From NCBI GenBank assembly GCA_003134765.1, contig PLCM01000020.1, forward strand, positions 1 to 64,000: a stretch of 64,000 nt of DNA. Reading direction: 5' to 3'. Positions 1 to 7,559 of this stretch are shown one piece after another. Position numbers and translations under genes: made by a program. This DNA comes from Spartobacteria bacterium (lineage in GTDB: Bacteria > Verrucomicrobiota > Verrucomicrobiia > Chthoniobacterales > UBA10450). The notes under the pieces were generated by a model that did no database searches, had not been told where the DNA came from, and worked only from the letters and a program-made list of their open reading frames with translations. Numbering within the stretch: the first letter of the stretch is position 1; each line of letters begins with the position of its first letter.

Positions 1-133
1 TCCCTTCATGTCATCTATGCGATGGAGCCGACGGCGAGCCGGCGTTATACCTAGTTTTCTCATGACTTCCTTACCTTTTCCCGCCGCGAGGCGCGCTCTC
101 GCTCGCCGCCGCTCATCTTGTTCTCGTTAGACG
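1..133 (+). other. attC-like recombination site, partial
   Basis: The right end reads GCCGCCGCTCATCTTGTTCT then CGTTAGAC, where GTTAGAC fits the integron core-site consensus GTTRRRY. Bases about 21-41 (GATGGAGC, CGACGGCGAGC) are an imperfect reverse complement of bases about 96-115, as expected for paired L arms. The left-most core (RYYYAAC) is not recognisable, so the site may be degenerate or incomplete at the window edge. The VOC gene starts 2 bases after the core, the usual spacing in an integron cassette. The right arm closely resembles those of the sites at 551-671 and 3294-3381. Confidence 0.45.
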
Positions 134-134
134 T

Positions 135-542
135 ATGCTCGCGCACACCATGAAGGAAGCTTCAGAAAGTCTTTTGCATATCGCGCCCGTTTTCCGCGTG
201 GCCGATATTCCTCGCTCGCTTGCGTTCTATCGCGATCGGCTCGGCTTCACCGTCGAGTTTGTTCACGAGAGTTTCTACGCGGGAGTTTGCCGCGATGGCT
301 GCCACATTCATTTGAAGTGCTCTTCACCCACACCACGCGACCAAACCGCATTTGAGCGCGAGGAGCACATCGACATCTGCATCAGCGTTCAGAGTGCAGA
401 GACGCTCTCGGAGCGTTTTGCTTCTGCGGGCGTTGCATTCGTTGTCCCATTGCGCCACATGCCGTATGGCACAGAGTTCTATATTCGCGATCCAGACGGA
501 TATGTCTTGGGTTTCGTTCAGTCCACGCCAACCTCCAAATGA
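135..542 (+). CDS. VOC-fold (glyoxalase/bleomycin resistance-like) protein
   Basis: 135 residues, a single VOC unit: the opening beta strand IAPVFRVADIPRSLAFYRDR, a central strand CHIHLKCS, a second betaalphabeta half from EEHIDICISV, and a closing FYIRDPDGYVLGFVQ. The DPDG-x-x-LGF ending is diagnostic of the family. VOC proteins are small metalloenzymes or ligand-binding/resistance proteins, and the substrate cannot be read here. ATG 135 is adjacent to an attC-like core; ATG 150 (MKEASE) is an equally good start. VOC proteins are common integron cassette cargo, which fits the flanking sites. The ORF is complete and lies on the same strand as the hydrolase that follows. Confidence 0.85.
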   Translation: MLAHTMKEASESLLHIAPVFRVADIPRSLAFYRDRLGFTVEFVHESFYAGVCRDGCHIHLKCSSPTPRDQTAFEREEHIDICISVQSAETLSERFASAGVAFVVPLRHMPYGTEFYIRDPDGYVLGFVQSTPTSK

Positions 543-550
543 CCGCAAAC

Positions 551-671
551 GTCAAACAGACGATGCAGCGAACGCCTACCCGCTGTTCGCTCCCCACTTT
601 CCATGATTAAAACCCTCCACATCCGATTGACGCTCGCCCTCGGTAGGCGTCGCTGATCTCTTTCGTTAGGC
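551..671 (+). other. attC-like site between two cassette genes
   Basis: A 121-base imperfect palindrome ends in CGTTAGGC (core GTTAGGC fits GTTRRRY) and begins with GTCAAAC (one base off RYYYAAC). Inside, CAGCGAACGCCTACC on the left pairs with GGTAGGCGTCGCTG on the right, with a single unpaired A. Such an extrahelical base is typical of folded attC sites, and 121 bases is within the known attC size range. It lies directly after the VOC stop codon and 14 bases before the hydrolase ATG. Family assignment is by structure only; no integrase gene is visible in the window. Confidence 0.6.
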
Positions 672-684
672 CTCATCGCGCGCT

Positions 685-1815
685 ATGAACATTGGAACCT
701 TTTTCGGCCACGCTTCTTTCGCACTTTTTTGCCTGATATCCGGGACCCCCGGACTGACTGCTGAGGATGCACCGCAGCCGAAAGCGATTGACTCGGAGTA
801 TCGTAAGTTCGATGGGCTACTTTCACTGCTGCGGTCGCGCAATACACAGCAGTTCGCCATCCGTTCCGCGAAGGGCATTGATGAGGCGAGCTTCGTTTCC
901 ATCGGCGGCATCGAACAGTGGGTCACGATTCGTGGCTGGGATCGTGACAACCCGGTGTTGCTATTCCTGCACGGTGGGCCCGGTGACGTGACAAATCCCT
1001 GGGCCTTCGCGTTATTCGCCGCTTGGGAGAAGCAGTTCACGGTGGTGCAATGGGATCAGCGAGGCGCAGGGAGGACGTTGCGAAAAAGTGGCCTCGCAGT
1101 CGCGCCGACGATCACGGTTCCTAAAATGGTGGCGGATGGCATCGAGCTTTCGGATTACTTGCGCAAGCACCTGGGCAAAGAGAAGGTGATCATCGTGGCC
1201 CATTCGTTTGGTTCAATCATCGGTCTGCAAATGGCGCGAGCAAAACCCGAACTCTTCTACGCATACGTGGGCACGGGTCAGGTCGGGGACAACGCTAAGA
1301 ACTACTTTGTGGCCTACGAAGAGTTACTGAAAAAGGCACGAGCGATTGGTAACCAAGAGGCCATTGATGACCTGACCCGCGTCGGCCCACCGCCCTACAA
1401 ATCCGGTGAAGGATACGGCGTGCAGCGGAGATGGGCGAATGCCTTCGAGGGAGCGGATCAGTTCTTATTCGGAACGATTGGCCTCACACTCGTCGCCCCG
1501 GGCAATTCCATGCAAGACCTTAATGACTCCGCCGATGGTCAGAACCTGAGCGGTGAGCAACTCGTCCCGCAAACGAAGTCAATTGGAGCACAGGAGCTTG
1601 GTCAGGAATTTTCGGTGCCGATTTTTTTCTTTCAAGGCGCTGAAGATTTCACGACACCGACGGCGCTGGCCCGGAAATATCTCGACTCGATCAAGGCACC
1701 CCGGAAGGCATTTGTCTCAATTCAAGGTGGCGGGCACTTTGCCGTCTTCATGAACTCCAAACAGTTCTTGCAGGAACTTGTGACGCGAGTTCGCCCGTTA
1801 GCTGTCAGGCAATAG
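685..1815 (+). CDS. secreted alpha/beta hydrolase, proline iminopeptidase-like
   Basis: 376 residues starting with a plausible signal peptide (MNIGTFFGHASFALFCLISG then GLTAED). The alpha/beta hydrolase fold is clear: the oxyanion segment FLHGGPGDVTNPWA around residue 95, nucleophile motif AHSFGS with Ser174, an acid in GAEDFTTP (Asp321) and the catalytic His351 in GGGHFAVF. HGGPG plus WDQRGAGRT points to the S33/prolyl aminopeptidase-like branch. The true substrate (peptide, ester or lactone) is unknown. The gene follows an attC-like core with a 13-base spacer and would form a second cassette of about 1.26 kb. Confidence 0.85.
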   Translation: MNIGTFFGHASFALFCLISGTPGLTAEDAPQPKAIDSEYRKFDGLLSLLRSRNTQQFAIRSAKGIDEASFVSIGGIEQWVTIRGWDRDNPVLLFLHGGPGDVTNPWAFALFAAWEKQFTVVQWDQRGAGRTLRKSGLAVAPTITVPKMVADGIELSDYLRKHLGKEKVIIVAHSFGSIIGLQMARAKPELFYAYVGTGQVGDNAKNYFVAYEELLKKARAIGNQEAIDDLTRVGPPPYKSGEGYGVQRRWANAFEGADQFLFGTIGLTLVAPGNSMQDLNDSADGQNLSGEQLVPQTKSIGAQELGQEFSVPIFFFQGAEDFTTPTALARKYLDSIKAPRKAFVSIQGGGHFAVFMNSKQFLQELVTRVRPLAVRQ

Positions 1816-1854
1816 ACTCCGATTAGTATAAGGCTAAGATTAACGGCGGAGTCT
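1814..1854 (+). terminator. stem-loop after the hydrolase gene
   Basis: AGACTCCG at 1814-1821 pairs with CGGAGTCT at 1847-1854 across a 25-base loop, beginning inside the stop codon. There is no T-run, so it is a weak terminator candidate and could simply be part of the cassette end. Confidence 0.25.
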
Positions 1855-1860
1855 CCCAAG

Positions 1861-1930
1861 GCCTAAACCCCTATGTAAGGAGTCAAGCGTAGATGCAGGT
1901 GTGGGTTGGTTTTAGTTCATTGGGTTAGGT
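1861..1930 (+). other. possible attC-like site, degenerate
   Basis: GCCTAAACCC at the left and GGGTTAGGT at the right form an inverted pair 70 bases apart; GTTAGGT fits GTTRRRY and GCCTAAAC is one inserted base away from RYYYAAC. Adjacent CCCTATGTAA and TTAGTTCATTGGG can also pair partly. Weaker than the 551-671 site, but correctly placed after the hydrolase. Confidence 0.3.
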
Positions 1931-2175
1931 AAGGTGGGTGGATTGAGGTTTGGGTCGCTTCCTCTTCCTTTGACTCGGTCGGTTTGTTTCCAGCGGCTCT
2001 TACTCCTATCCGTGCATCCGGCCGCAGCCGGAGCACCATTTGATCAATGCGATTTTTTGGCAGAGGAACTTGAGGCGGCCCAATCTAAGGCGTCGAACAA
2101 GGACGTGTCACCTTTTTCAGGTTAAATGACGGGCGCGCCTCACGTTCCAAAGTGGTAAGTGATGATCAGTGGGGC

Positions 2176-2372
2176 GGCGTGTTTTGGTTCATTTCTGTTC
2201 CATTATCGGTTCCTATCATAAAGTGAGCATTAAGCATCTGGACGCCTATCTGGACGAGCTAGAGCATCGCTTCAATAATCGGAAAAACGAATACATTTTC
2301 AGGGATACTCTCATGAAGCTGGTGACGGCTGCGAAGCTTCCTTACTCGGAGTTGGTGAAGAGGGCGGCGTGA
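2176..2372 (+). pseudogene. IS1595/ISXO2-type transposase remnant (3' end)
   Basis: One frame reads IIGSYHKVSIKHLDAYLDEL then EHRFNNRKN and ends in the stop at 2370-2372. This is the conserved C-terminal signature of ISXO2-like DDE transposases (IS1595 family). Just upstream GVFWFIS is readable in another frame, matching the family's FWSLFKR segment, so a frameshift separates the two pieces. Only about 60 of roughly 300 residues remain; the preceding 1931-2175 holds no recognisable transposase sequence and no other gene that I can support. The ORF-track start (GTG 2169) is not a real gene start. The last 62 bases overlap, antisense, the end of the next gene. Confidence 0.7.
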
Positions 2373-3282
2373 TTAATTCTCTTAAAAGCAGCCCGTCCCC
2401 ACTGAATGTCATCTGTGTTTGTTTGTCGCGCACGTTACTGTCTGTCACAACGAATTTCGGTATATTCAGCGTCACCGTGTTCTGACTATTGATTATTAAG
2501 GTGACCGACGCGCTTTCTATTTCGATGCCTGCGGGCAGGAGGTAAGCCGGGAAATTGAGCACAAGAGAACGTGCGTTCTCTGCCAATGACCTGACTGGCT
2601 TGCCCATCATGGGATTGTCGAAAGAACAATTTACCGTGAAGTTTAGTCCTCCATCTCCTTCGTTAAAATATTGAATGGTTGAACCCATAATCAATAGTTG
2701 GCCGTCTTTCATCAGGGCAGCGCCAGTGCTAGGACCATAATCCGTGATGCTAGAAGGCTTCTCTTTCTTGCTTTCGTCCTGTCTCCTCTTCAAGACGATG
2801 AAGAAACGGGCGGACAATAATGGTTTATCCAATGGGTCCGCCTCTATCCGTCGCTCTTTCATCGCCTTGTTGGCCGCAGCTAACTCAGTTTTTACCGTTT
2901 CAAGCTCTTTGCGAACCTCCACGTCTTTTACATCAAATGTTATAGGCGCTGGCGTTGCGCTCTTTAGTGCATTCTCCGCTGCCGTTTTAGCTTTCTCTGC
3001 CTCCTTCTTAGCAGCGTGTTCTTCGCTGTATAAAGCCGCAGGAGTGAAGATGAGAACATTCAATAAGAACACTACCAGGAAAGCGCACGCTGTTATTAAC
3101 GCCGCAATCCCGAAGTCTCTCAGTGCCCGCTTCGCTTCTTCGTGCTGCTTGCGACAGCGCAAAAACCAAAATGTGCCAAAGAATATGCCGAGCGCGATCA
3201 CGGCTGACAAAAACGAGCGGTCGAAAACGAGATTCCATGTGTTAGTGAACGCTCTTTGAAGTAATGTCTGGAGGTAGTCCAT
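2311..3282 (-). CDS. hypothetical membrane protein with coiled-coil segment
   Basis: 323 residues, not recognised as a named family. Two N-terminal membrane helices are visible (about residues 21-41, LSAVIALGIFFGTFWFL, and 55-77, AALITACAFLVVFLLNVLIF). A charged Ala/Lys/Glu-rich helical stretch follows (about 85-150, EEHAAKKEAEKAKTAAENAL), probably a coiled coil, then a soluble beta-rich domain to the end. The ATG lies next to an attC-like site, so this may be a cassette gene carried in reverse orientation. The last 20 or so residues (Pro/Ser-rich) are encoded antisense to the transposase remnant, so the original C-terminus may have been replaced. Base composition is A+T-richer than the housekeeping genes to the right. 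Confidence 0.6.
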   Translation of the reverse strand: MDYLQTLLQRAFTNTWNLVFDRSFLSAVIALGIFFGTFWFLRCRKQHEEAKRALRDFGIAALITACAFLVVFLLNVLIFTPAALYSEEHAAKKEAEKAKTAAENALKSATPAPITFDVKDVEVRKELETVKTELAAANKAMKERRIEADPLDKPLLSARFFIVLKRRQDESKKEKPSSITDYGPSTGAALMKDGQLLIMGSTIQYFNEGDGGLNFTVNCSFDNPMMGKPVRSLAENARSLVLNFPAYLLPAGIEIESASVTLIINSQNTVTLNIPKFVVTDSNVRDKQTQMTFSGDGLLLRELITPPSSPTPSKEASQPSPAS

Positions 3283-3293
3283 TTCTCAGGTTT

Positions 3294-3381
3294 GCGACGA
3301 TTACTCCCTGCGTCAAGCCGATAATCCCGCTTCGATTAACGCTCGCTCCGGTAGCCGTCGCTGATCTTATTCTCGTTAACA
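3294..3381 (+). other. attC-like site, degenerate
   Basis: GCTCGCTCCGGTAGCCGTCG then CTGATCTTATTCTCGTTAAC is nearly the same as the right arm of the 551-671 site. GCGACGATTAC at 3294-3304 pairs 9 of 11 with GTAGCCGTCGC at 3351-3361. The core reads GTTAACA rather than GTTRRRY and no clear left core is seen, so it looks decayed. Confidence 0.35.
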
Positions 3382-3753
3382 CCGACGAATAATTCTAAGC
3401 GGTGCTGCCCTTGTCCAGTACAGAGGACATAACTCAATAATAGCCCTCTACCTATAGGACACAATTACCAGGTGTCCATGTAACCAACGGCCCCAAAACC
3501 GTCGTTGTAGAAAGTTGGTTGCGCAACGCGCAAACGGGTGCATAAGCTAACATGAATACACAAGACTACGACGGTAACATAATAACAGGCGACGATCCTG
3601 GAGCAACATCGTAGGCAGAACAACGGAGCGACACTTAACAAATCCGCCGAATCGAAGCAGCTCTCTCAAATAGCTTCGCGATTGTCGGCTTGACACAAGG
3701 TTAGAGTCCCATAATTATTCGGCGAATGCGAGGCTCTTTCGCACTGCCGTAAT
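3382..3753. other. intergenic stretch, no gene seen
   Basis: About 370 bases with no supported ORF. It contains an inverted pair AACCAAC (3482) / GTTGGTT (3514) around CCCCAAAACCGTCGTTG, followed by the self-complementary GTTGCGCAAC. A further GTTAGAG lies about 50 bases before the next gene. None of this can be assigned. Confidence 0.4.
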
Positions 3754-5064
3754 ATGCTCAAACGTATGTGGAGTCACATCTTGGCCTTTATATCGCACCC
3801 TGTGTTTGGAATCGTGCTCGCAATTCTGGTCTTGGTCGCGGGATGGAAGATGACTGCAAACGGAGCCAACGCATTGCTGTTCACGGCTTGGGCTATTGTG
3901 GTTGCTTATGCCTTTCTTACAGGCCCACTGCCACAACTGGAAGTGATTCCGAGAATTGCGGGCACCCTCGTCATTGCCGGGGCGTTCGGTCTGGCGATCT
4001 ATTACACGCTTTGGACGATCAAAAATCCTGCTCCAGCTCCAACGGAAGTAGAAACACCTTCAACGGTAAGACCCAGTTCGCCGTCGCCCGCGCCATCTCC
4101 AACGGTAGTCCCAGAATCCGACCTGGTTCCCGACCTACACAAGCAATACCTGACGGATTATAAGGGAATGAAGTTTGGGTTCGACAAGGTGCTTCAATCT
4201 CCAGATGGCACAGTGAAAAGTACGATAAATGTTCAGATTAATTTAGATCACCAAGCAAAATCAAAGTTCCTAAGTGTCTATATTCCTCACGTGCCTTCCA
4301 CGTATGATGTTTGCAAGTCATTGCCTGAACTTCATAAGACCTTTCTTGCTGATGGGGACACCGTTCGTTCGGACATGCAGATGCCGGGGGACGCCACGGT
4401 AAGCTCTTCGAGAGATATGATCTTCACCGGGGTAATCTACATTTATCACGAAGATCGTCTGACGCTGGAAGAACTGGGTTCCTTAGAGAATCTGTTCAAG
4501 GCACAAAAGCTATTCGTCCATTTTAGGGACACAAATTACGCAACAACAATGTGGCTATCGAGAAAGGCGGCTGCATCTGGGCATCCTTCATCAACGTCCA
4601 CCGAAACTACGGCGAAAAACCTCGATCTGAGAGTTTCTGCCTTAGGAATTGAATATGACCAGGAAAAGAAAGAATTGGTCGCTCATTTTATGTTCCGCAA
4701 TAACGGAAGTATGCAAAGAACTGTACTCAATCTCACGTTCATCTATTGGGATCCGAACCGTGAATCGAAGAACAGTTACCAAATACTTTCCACGCGCGAG
4801 TCGGAATCACCGTATCCAGGCGACGTTAAACCAACAACCATGAACGCTCAGACTGAGCAGATGCTTACATGTCGTAGAATCATTGGCCTTCCAGCATACG
4901 CAAAGGTGGGAGGAATGATCGGGATTAGAATAAACACCACCGACCCGAATGGAGTCGTTAAGACAAAGGAGCTAGAGTTAATGGAGATACAAAAGATGGC
5001 ACTCGTTGGCGATGGAATTAGTTATACGGGCAAGCGGGTTGAGAATGTGTCGTTAGATGACTAA
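3754..5064 (+). CDS. hypothetical membrane-anchored protein
   Basis: 436 residues of unknown function. Three hydrophobic helices fill the first 90 residues (FGIVLAILVLVAGW, ANALLFTAWAIVVAYAFL, IAGTLVIAGAFGLAIYYTLW). A Pro/Thr/Ser linker follows (about 95-125, PAPAPTEVETPSTVRPSSPS), then a soluble domain of about 300 residues with mixed alpha/beta character. The plan (membrane anchor, flexible linker, globular domain) resembles the 323-residue protein on the other strand, and both may be sensors or envelope proteins, but nothing identifies a function. The start at ATG 3754 is chosen because the first helix begins soon after. Confidence 0.6.
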   Translation: MLKRMWSHILAFISHPVFGIVLAILVLVAGWKMTANGANALLFTAWAIVVAYAFLTGPLPQLEVIPRIAGTLVIAGAFGLAIYYTLWTIKNPAPAPTEVETPSTVRPSSPSPAPSPTVVPESDLVPDLHKQYLTDYKGMKFGFDKVLQSPDGTVKSTINVQINLDHQAKSKFLSVYIPHVPSTYDVCKSLPELHKTFLADGDTVRSDMQMPGDATVSSSRDMIFTGVIYIYHEDRLTLEELGSLENLFKAQKLFVHFRDTNYATTMWLSRKAAASGHPSSTSTETTAKNLDLRVSALGIEYDQEKKELVAHFMFRNNGSMQRTVLNLTFIYWDPNRESKNSYQILSTRESESPYPGDVKPTTMNAQTEQMLTCRRIIGLPAYAKVGGMIGIRINTTDPNGVVKTKELELMEIQKMALVGDGISYTGKRVENVSLDD

Positions 5065-5404
5065 TAGTTACGCCGCTTGCGTTAGTTTCGAACACAGCAT
5101 GAAGACGCTGCTATCGAGACTGTCCCCAGCAAACATCTAACCGATTTAATATGCCGGACGATAGCGGGACAGCAAGAGGTGAATCCTGGGACAATTGTGC
5201 AAGGTAACAGCAGGCATAAAATTGCCGCCCGAGCAATCGATCTGGCGAATTGGATCCTGAGAGCCGAGTGCAAGATAGCTTCCCTTGGCTCAGCGTCATC
5301 GCTTCGGTAATGCTCGTTCCTGCGCCTTATCCGAGCGATCACGCCTTCGCCCCCATACGGAGCGACACTGTGCAAGGCCACAGAGTCGCGACCTTAAATC
5401 GCCG
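5065..5404. other. intergenic stretch, no supported gene
   Basis: About 340 bases. One plus-strand frame stays open for about 75 codons (from after TAG 5081, reading QEVNPGTIVQGNSRHKIAAR) but has no start codon at a sensible place and no recognised similarity, so it may be a decayed gene piece. The 99-residue minus-strand ORF in the track has no supporting signal. Confidence 0.35.
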
Positions 5405-5917
5405 CTAATAACAGATGCCGTCAAGCGGATCGAACATATCGGACCGCTTCTTCTTTTTCGCTTTCTTCTTTTCGCGAGTTGTCAACACCACTGAAACCAC
5501 AACGTGTTTCTCCGGAGCGGATTCCTTTTGAGGCAAGGGCTCACATTCTGAAGCCATCGTTAGGCCCGCTCCCGCTTCGAGCGCTTCGTCCGAATCTGAC
5601 TGAAAATCGATTTGCCCGTCGGGATAGAGTTCGAGGAATAGCGCGACATGAGCCGCCCTGGCCAGCTTGTTCATCAACCAGCATTGAAACCGTTTTCTTC
5701 CGCTCGGTCGAACCAGCCAAAACTCTAGTGCGAGAGTATCGCCGTCCTCTGGGAATGTGGCGGGAACAATTCCTCGTTTTCCTTGACTGTTTTTACCTGC
5801 GAACCAGAGGTTCATAGCGCGCATCGTAAAGTCGGTAAAGCCATGACTGAATTGGCCCTTATCTGCACCACGGTTTAACGCTTCATAATCGGCTTCGGTA
5901 GTTTCAATCTCTTTCAT
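5405..5917 (-). CDS. hypothetical protein, partner of the relaxase-like gene
   Basis: 170 residues, not recognised. The N-terminus is acidic (MKEIETTEADYEALNRGADK), the middle (GDTLALEFWLVRPSGRKRFQ) looks like a small beta-rich domain, and the end carries a strongly basic run (REKKKAKKKKR) suited to nucleic-acid contact. Its start codon overlaps the stop of the upstream 403-residue gene by 4 bases (ATGA), so the two are translationally coupled and probably act together. A basic accessory protein beside a relaxase-like protein would suit a mobilisation auxiliary role, but that is inference from position only. Confidence 0.55.
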   Translation of the reverse strand: MKEIETTEADYEALNRGADKGQFSHGFTDFTMRAMNLWFAGKNSQGKRGIVPATFPEDGDTLALEFWLVRPSGRKRFQCWLMNKLARAAHVALFLELYPDGQIDFQSDSDEALEAGAGLTMASECEPLPQKESAPEKHVVVSVVLTTREKKKAKKKKRSDMFDPLDGICY

Positions 5918-7125
5918 AAATATCGACCGTCACGATGCGCAGACGGTTTGCGGGTTTTGGATGCTTTTCTGGCCGACTTGAGGATTGCTCTACCACTGGC
6001 CACGGTGAGCTGTAGCAAGAGATCCGACACCGACGGATTGCGGTCCAACTCCAGCAGATCGGACAATATCTGCGCAGCGGTCATAGCGTTCATCAGAAAA
6101 GAAAAGAGCGGGGGAGGTAACGCGACGCGGAGAGCATGGACCGCGATTCTTTCCGCTAATCGCGTTGCGCCTTTGCCGGAAGCACGCTCTTCGGCCCATT
6201 GCTCTTTACGAGGATCAGTTTCGGAGACCCACTTCCGATATTCTGCTTTTGATTCTTCCCAAAGCTTTGAATGGCCCTGGCTCCCGACCCATTCTTCGAA
6301 ATTCTGATCCAGCTTTTCATGCAGCCGGAGCAAAATGGGCTGACGACTACCATGCCGTTCAGAAAAACGCTGCAAGTTTTGGTCAAGCCACTTGGACTTC
6401 GTGTCGGTCAACTTGCAACCAAGCTTCCCTTGCCTCCAAGCCCCGACGGTCCATGCTTCATTCGAAAGGGATGGAAGACTCTTTTCACCGCAAAGATTAT
6501 TCTCGGGGTCAATTCGACTCGATAAAATATCGAAGTGTAGAATTCCGCTGTCAGCATGTTGGGCGGTTCCGATCAAATGCCGTCCGGTTTGCTCAGTAAA
6601 CAATTGAACGGACTTCTCTTGAAGAGAGGTCAACAGACGCTTTGCCTCGCCTGCACTGAGGTCCAGCTTTTGAACGATACGCATTTGGGGAGGGGAGAAG
6701 GACACGGTATGGCGATCACAGGTCTTCCCGACACGATTGCGCTCAACCTTCCGCTTCGCCTTTCTAGTGCCCCCTTTATCAGTCCGTAAACTCCAATACC
6801 AATCGATTCGATTGATGCGATTTGAAGCAGCAACAAAAGCTTTCCCGTCACACTCCGTCAGTTTCGTCCGGAGCTTATTGCCGGTCGTGAGCTGGAATGT
6901 GGTCGTCTCAATAAGGTACGTGTCACCCTTCCATCCTTCCCAATGCTTTTCCCATCGGTCCCCGAGAGCGTTCAGCTTAGCCGCATCATCTCGCCTGACA
7001 TCAACTACCACACGGTCAATTACGCGACGACCAGCGGCATCGCGAACGTGATGCTCATGAAGAAGACTTTTCGGATCGCAGTGTCGAACCGCACTTGTTC
7101 CGATGCCTGATGCTGATAGTGCCAT
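5914..7125 (-). CDS. relaxase-like (Mob-type) protein, function unproven
   Basis: 403 residues. Around residues 185-210 it reads RHLIGTAQHADSGILHFDIL: the spacing H-x-D-x5-H-x-D is close to the metal-binding motif of MOBV/MobA-type relaxases (H-x-D-x4/5-P-H-x-H), with the last His replaced by Asp. The N-terminal part (about 25-130) and a lysine/arginine-rich patch KAKRKVERNRVGK would fit DNA binding. The C-terminal 130 residues are helical. No nicking Tyr can be assigned with certainty, and no oriT or coupling protein is visible. It forms an operon with the 170-residue gene. Alternatives are an unrelated nuclease or a defence component. Confidence 0.45.
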   Translation of the reverse strand: MALSASGIGTSAVRHCDPKSLLHEHHVRDAAGRRVIDRVVVDVRRDDAAKLNALGDRWEKHWEGWKGDTYLIETTTFQLTTGNKLRTKLTECDGKAFVAASNRINRIDWYWSLRTDKGGTRKAKRKVERNRVGKTCDRHTVSFSPPQMRIVQKLDLSAGEAKRLLTSLQEKSVQLFTEQTGRHLIGTAQHADSGILHFDILSSRIDPENNLCGEKSLPSLSNEAWTVGAWRQGKLGCKLTDTKSKWLDQNLQRFSERHGSRQPILLRLHEKLDQNFEEWVGSQGHSKLWEESKAEYRKWVSETDPRKEQWAEERASGKGATRLAERIAVHALRVALPPPLFSFLMNAMTAAQILSDLLELDRNPSVSDLLLQLTVASGRAILKSARKASKTRKPSAHRDGRYL

Positions 7126-7220
7126 TCATATGATAAGAGCAAAAGTAATGCCGTAGGCCTAACGACCCAATAACACGTTAGCATGGAGCCCTCAGGTATT
7201 CTACAGACGACTGTCTGGGC

Positions 7221-7440
7221 GTTCTACAAAGCCTACGGAACGCAGTTACCCGCGTACTACAATCGTTACGTCTGCGGGTCGCGAAGAGCGCGTTTATGTA
7301 CTACAATGCTTTACGGAAGGCGTTACCGGCGTACTACAATGGCTACGGCTGGAGGTAGCAAATATCGCGTATATGTACTACAAAGCTTACGGAATGCGTT
7401 ACCATGATGTACTACAATCGTTACGGTTTGGGGGTACAGA
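7221..7440. repeat. 77-bp tandem repeat, three units
   Basis: Units start at 7221, 7298 and 7375 (exactly 77 bases apart); the third is shortened at its end. Each unit contains two copies of a 17-base word close to GTACTACAATCGTTACG, so six copies are spaced alternately about 33 and 44 bases. Because 77 is not a multiple of 3, the 74-residue ORF that runs through it changes frame at every unit and is not a believable gene. It lies between the relaxase-like operon and the NHL-protein gene. Confidence 0.75.
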
Positions 7441-7467
7441 AGCGAAGACAAAATACAACTGCGAGAT

Positions 7468-7496
7468 GACATTACTGGACAGCGCCCAGTAATGTC
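7468..7496. terminator. perfect 11-bp hairpin
   Basis: GACATTACTGG and CCAGTAATGTC are perfect reverse complements with a 7-base loop. It lies 63 bases beyond the stop codon of the minus-strand NHL-repeat gene, so it may stop that transcript, but no T-run follows on that strand. Confidence 0.4.
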
Positions 7497-7559
7497 TATG
7501 TCACTGTGCTGAAGCACGGTTATCAACACAGGAAGCTGCGCGTACGCGTTCGGTGTTGG

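Noticed and set aside
1934-2125. 63-residue plus-strand ORF
   Set aside because: No ribosome site, no recognisable features, and it is next to decayed IS sequence.
7155-7177. attC site near GCCTAACG...CGTTAGC
   Set aside because: The two cores are only about 12 bases apart, too short for an attC; probably a small hairpin.
7183-7407. 74-residue plus-strand ORF over the tandem repeat
   Set aside because: The 77-base repeat period shifts the frame at each unit, so the ORF is incidental.
7221-7440. CRISPR array
   Set aside because: Units are tandem with no unique spacers, and there are no cas genes.
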